A stretch of DNA of 10,115 bases from Caldilineae bacterium (lineage in GTDB: Bacteria; Chloroflexota; Anaerolineae; J102), in NCBI GenBank assembly GCA_011192085.1, contig DUEQ01000088.1, positions 1 to 10,115 on the forward strand. The letters are read 5' to 3'. Position 1 is the stretch's first letter; each line of letters starts with the position of its first letter. Positions 7,996 through 10,115 of the stretch are shown piece by piece. The position numbers were made by a program, and so were the translations under genes. A model generated the notes under the pieces. It made no database searches, was not told the origin of the DNA, and saw only the letters and a list, made by a program, of their open reading frames with translations.

Positions 7996-8610
7996 TCACC
8001 TCGCCATGGGGGCAGGTTGGGTGAAGCTGTGCACCTGGAAGATGTAGACCTTTGTCTCCGGATCGAGGTAGATCTCCGGGCCCGCGCCGGCCTTCAGCGC
8101 CACATGCTCCAGGAACCTACGCCGGTCGGGGAGGTCCTCCCACACCTGGGGCAGGAGCAGCCCTCGCTGCCATCCCCGCGCCACCATGACGCCATCCACC
8201 CCCGGCCGCACCTTCGCCATCAGGTCCTCGAAGCTGGCGTAGGGCAGTTCTTGCAAGGGAGAGAGGATGGATATCTCCACCTCGGTGCGGTCGAGCTCAT
8301 CGGGCCGGAGGGGCGGGAAGCGGGGATCGTGATGGGCCGCGGCGATGGCGTTCTTGGCCACATCCCAGACCAGGGGCAGCCGCGGCTCCACCGACCCGAT
8401 GCAGCCGTGGAGTTTGCCGTCGGTGTGCAGGGTGACGAAGGTGGCCGCAGGCTGGCGCATCCGCTCGGGGAAGGGGTCCAGGTCGGGAAGCCACCCCATA
8501 TCCCGATGAAGGGTGCTGCGATGCAAGGCCTCGCGGGCGATGGCGAACAGGGTGTCGATGTCGGTTTGGGTGAGGCCGTGGAGAAGGGTTTGAGTTCCTC
8601 TCGCGTTCAT
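7996..8610 (-). CDS. amrA: AMMECR1-domain protein (AmmeMemoRadiSam system protein A)
   Basis: A 204-aa cytoplasmic protein filling one AMMECR1 domain. It shows the family hallmark as LHGCIGS (67-73, usually LRGCIG), with FVTLHTDGK before it and DPRFPPL, VEISILSPL and GVDGVMV...GLLLPQV after it. The invariant cysteine is C70. The biochemical role of bacterial AMMECR1 proteins is not established. They commonly occur beside Memo-family and radical SAM genes, and a role in a radical SAM-linked modification has been proposed. The start is 3 nt after the Memo gene stop, with GGAGGG just before it, so the two are one operon. The arginine of LRGCIG is a histidine here, a conservative change. No radical SAM gene is next to it within this window. 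Confidence 0.92.
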   Translation of the reverse strand: MNARGTQTLLHGLTQTDIDTLFAIAREALHRSTLHRDMGWLPDLDPFPERMRQPAATFVTLHTDGKLHGCIGSVEPRLPLVWDVAKNAIAAAHHDPRFPPLRPDELDRTEVEISILSPLQELPYASFEDLMAKVRPGVDGVMVARGWQRGLLLPQVWEDLPDRRRFLEHVALKAGAGPEIYLDPETKVYIFQVHSFTQPAPMAR

Positions 8611-8613
8611 GGA

Positions 8614-9456
8614 TCAACCCTCCGTAAAGGCGATCGCCGCGTAACCAACGACCTGGCGTTTATCGCCCGCGGTGTCGCCGGAGTTGCGATAATCCAGGAG
8701 ATGGGGCGTCCAGCCCAGGGTTTGGGCAATGAGCATAAGCGCGAGGATGGGATAGCGGCCGCAGGCTTCGCCTCGGGCCACGGCGACAGCATCCCCTCGC
8801 AGCACGGCGTCGATGAACGCGGCATCCAACTGACGCGCGGTGGCGTAGGGGTGATAATGGCTCAGGTCCGAACTGACCACGACGCGCGCGTTGGGGTCAT
8901 GGGCCAGGATGGGCGCGAGCGCGTCGGCCACGCATTCGGGATTGGGCTGGCCCAACAGCATGGGCGTCACCCGGAACCGGCCGGGGGCGATCATCTGCAG
9001 GAAGGGCAGCTCCACCTCCAGGCTGTGTTCGGGCAGATGCGCGTCGTTCTGGATGGTCATGCAGGCGCTTTCCTTGGCCAGGGTCTGGACGAGCGCGTCG
9101 TCCACGTCCACCGGGCCTAGGGGCGTCTCCATGCTCTGGAAGTAACCCAGGGCCACATCGGAGACGGGCACGTAGTGCGCGGGGCCCATGAGAAACACGG
9201 TCGCGTCTTGGGGCAGGGGGGCCAGCGCCCGGAAACTGTGCCCCGCGACGGGCCCGGAGTAGATGTATCCGGCATGGGGCGCGATGACCGCGCGCACCCG
9301 TCCCGTCAGCCGCGGGAGCCTCGCCTCCTCGAGATATTGGGCCACCATAGCTTGCAGACGCGCAGGTTGGGCGGGGTAGAACGCGCCCGCCACCGCGGGG
9401 CGGCGCACGCTTTTCAGCGAAGCCGATGGCACATGATAGGGATTGAACCAGGACAT
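8614..9456 (-). CDS. amrB: Memo-family protein (AmmeMemoRadiSam system protein B)
   Basis: A 280-aa Memo-like protein, related to LigB-type extradiol dioxygenases and to human MEMO1. The conserved metal-site pieces are HAGYIYSG (H61), GPAH (H94), SSDLSHYH (H200) and ACGRYPI (C232). By eye these correspond to H49, H81, H192 and C244 of human MEMO1, so metal binding is likely retained. Also seen are EHSLEVELPFLQ (143-154) and the C-terminal GYAAIAF. The first 20 residues precede the family start VRRPAVAGAFYP. ATG 9456 is supported by AGGGAGG four to five nt upstream. It leads a two-gene operon with the AMMECR1 gene. Bacterial Memo function is unsettled; redox or iron chemistry is suggested for the human protein. 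Confidence 0.92.
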   Translation of the reverse strand: MSWFNPYHVPSASLKSVRRPAVAGAFYPAQPARLQAMVAQYLEEARLPRLTGRVRAVIAPHAGYIYSGPVAGHSFRALAPLPQDATVFLMGPAHYVPVSDVALGYFQSMETPLGPVDVDDALVQTLAKESACMTIQNDAHLPEHSLEVELPFLQMIAPGRFRVTPMLLGQPNPECVADALAPILAHDPNARVVVSSDLSHYHPYATARQLDAAFIDAVLRGDAVAVARGEACGRYPILALMLIAQTLGWTPHLLDYRNSGDTAGDKRQVVGYAAIAFTEG

Positions 9457-9481
9457 GATAACCTCCCTGGTCGATTTTCAA

Positions 9482-9511
9482 TAATCAGTATGCAGTGATC
9501 AGTAATGAGTT
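9482..9511. repeat. CAGTGATCAGTAATGAGT-type degenerate repeat
   Basis: This short tract is built of overlapping ATCAGT/GATCAGTAAT units, directly upstream of the Memo gene. Its minus-strand reading contains ACTGATCACTG, the same kind of unit as in the two in-frame copies within the glycosyltransferase gene (1567-1596 and 1915-1940). Confidence 0.5.
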
Positions 9512-9528
9512 GCGTAGGCGACGGCCAA

Positions 9529-9604
9529 CTTGGCGCGAGTAGTCGATTCCGTAATCCGCCAAGCGTCATGCGTAACGGCCTTACGGATTACGTTTTACGC
9601 ATGA
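9529..9604. repeat. Cluster of three interleaved inverted repeats
   Basis: Three perfect inverted repeats share 76 bp: CTTGGCG (9529-9535) with CGCCAAG (9557-9563); CGTAATCCG (9550-9558) with CGGATTACG (9584-9592); and TCATGCGTAA (9566-9575) with TTACGCATGA (9595-9604). The second and third are interleaved rather than nested, so they cannot form together as simple hairpins and would make a pseudoknot-like or alternating structure. No open frame of note covers them. Confidence 0.7.
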
Positions 9605-9626
9605 TGCCCGTTGTGAGCTCGGCCAA

Positions 9627-9660
9627 TGGCGTCGCCGAAAGCTTCTTGCAATCGACGCCA
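9627..9660 (-). terminator. Possible terminator hairpin after the UspA-like gene
   Basis: TGGCGTCG (9627-9634) and CGACGCCA (9653-9660) form an 8-bp stem with an 18-nt loop, beginning three nt beyond the stop of the UspA-like gene. No T tract follows on the minus strand, so factor-independent termination is doubtful. It may be a 3'-end stabiliser or part of the repeat cluster next to it. Confidence 0.4.
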
Positions 9661-9663
9661 CAA

Positions 9664-10083
9664 TCAGGGAATAACCAGGACTGGAATGCGGGACTGGTTG
9701 AGGATCTGCTGGCTGACGCTGCCCAGCAACATCTCGGTGACATCTTTCGGGTTGCGATGCCCGACCAGGATCAGATCCGCGCCCACCCGGTCCGCTTCCT
9801 CCAGCACGACCTGCGCGGGCGGACCCTCGATGGCCTCGCCTGTCACCTGTAATCCCACATCCTCCAGGAACGCGCGGGCGTCCTCCACCACGCCGCGGGC
9901 CATGGCGCGGTAGGCTTGCGCCAGCTCATCATACCCGTCCTGCGTCGCGTAATTTTCGGGAAGCTGATACGCATGAACGATGTGCACCACCGCGCCTTCC
10001 TTACGGCCAAAGTGCATGGCGTAGAGGAGGATGCGTTCGGTGATGGCTGCACCGTCGATAGCGCAAATGATTTTGTTGAACAT
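9664..10083 (-). CDS. Universal stress protein (UspA family)
   Basis: A 139-aa single-domain universal stress protein, cytoplasmic and probably dimeric. It starts with the typical FNKIICAIDGA (D10 is the conserved nucleotide-site Asp) and ends in the usual RIPVLVIP strand. The ATP-binding signature G-2x-G-9x-G(S/T) appears as G108-H-R-N111, nine residues, then G121-S122-V123-S124. The second glycine is therefore Asn, which may weaken nucleotide binding, while the rest fits an ATP-binding-type Usp. ATG 10083 is supported by GGAGG five nt upstream. It lies upstream of the Memo-AMMECR1 operon on the same strand but is separated from it by a 207-bp repeat-filled gap, so it is probably transcribed apart. 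Usp proteins aid survival under starvation or oxidative stress; the specific role here is unknown. Confidence 0.92.
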   Translation of the reverse strand: MFNKIICAIDGAAITERILLYAMHFGRKEGAVVHIVHAYQLPENYATQDGYDELAQAYRAMARGVVEDARAFLEDVGLQVTGEAIEGPPAQVVLEEADRVGADLILVGHRNPKDVTEMLLGSVSQQILNQSRIPVLVIP

Positions 10084-10115
10084 AAAACCTCCAGAGAAGA
10101 GATCGGATACTGGAT

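Noticed and set aside
7960..9120. A 386-codon plus-strand open frame across the AMMECR1 and Memo genes
   Set aside because: It spans the antisense of two clearly conserved genes and their junction and has shadow-type composition (HLG, GVG, RVH runs), so it is not a gene.
9460..9510. Possible promoter for the Memo gene (TTACTG, CATACT, TTATTG pieces)
   Set aside because: No pair of hexamers has both acceptable sequence and 16-18 nt spacing; the AT-rich repeat tract gives chance matches.
9482..9660. CRISPR array or attachment site in the repeat-filled gap
   Set aside because: The repeats are short inverted units without regular spacing or constant direct repeats. There is no tRNA, integrase or cas gene.

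Overview
The window is GC-rich bacterial DNA with tight gene packing. Eight protein genes are well supported, and I see no RNA genes, transposases or CRISPR arrays. Protein flavour, leaderless-type promoters and several families of short degenerate intergenic repeats suggest an uncultured or thermophilic Chloroflexota (Anaerolineae-like) chromosome. That assignment is an inference by eye, of moderate confidence.

Plus strand, 1-2574: an upstream region with a 16-bp palindrome resembling a Crp/Fnr site (35-50), then an OmpR/PhoB-type response regulator (180-908). It overlaps a large polytopic GT39/ArnT-like glycosyltransferase (880-2574). No sensor kinase is visible. The glycosyltransferase carries two repeat-derived segments that both encode LMTDD-x-SLV in frame.

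Minus strand, 5943 down to 2709: a Fur/PerR-family metalloregulator, a P1B-4-type metal-exporting ATPase 8 nt downstream of it, and a small NIPSNAP/dimeric-barrel-like protein. The regulator has a perfect TTGACA-N17-TATAAT promoter overlapped by a PerR-like 7-1-7 operator. A second copy of the operator lies in the leader. The picture is a self-regulated metal (probably iron) efflux operon similar in logic to PerR-PfeT. The plus-strand and minus-strand units converge at a hairpin repeat near 2627-2693.

Minus strand, 10083 down to 6286: a UspA-like stress protein, a Memo-family protein and an AMMECR1-family protein (AmmeMemoRadiSam components B and A, 3 nt apart, radical SAM partner not in view), and an acyl-CoA synthetase. 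The synthetase has its own promoter and strong ribosome binding site and ends at a clear intrinsic terminator (6151-6184). The 207-bp gap at 9457-9663 is filled with short inverted repeats.

I see no wholly new defence or mobile system. The most notable points are the regulated Fur-ATPase operon whose ATPase has two degenerate metal-binding domains, the repeat-derived insertions in the glycosyltransferase, and the interleaved inverted repeats upstream of the Memo gene.
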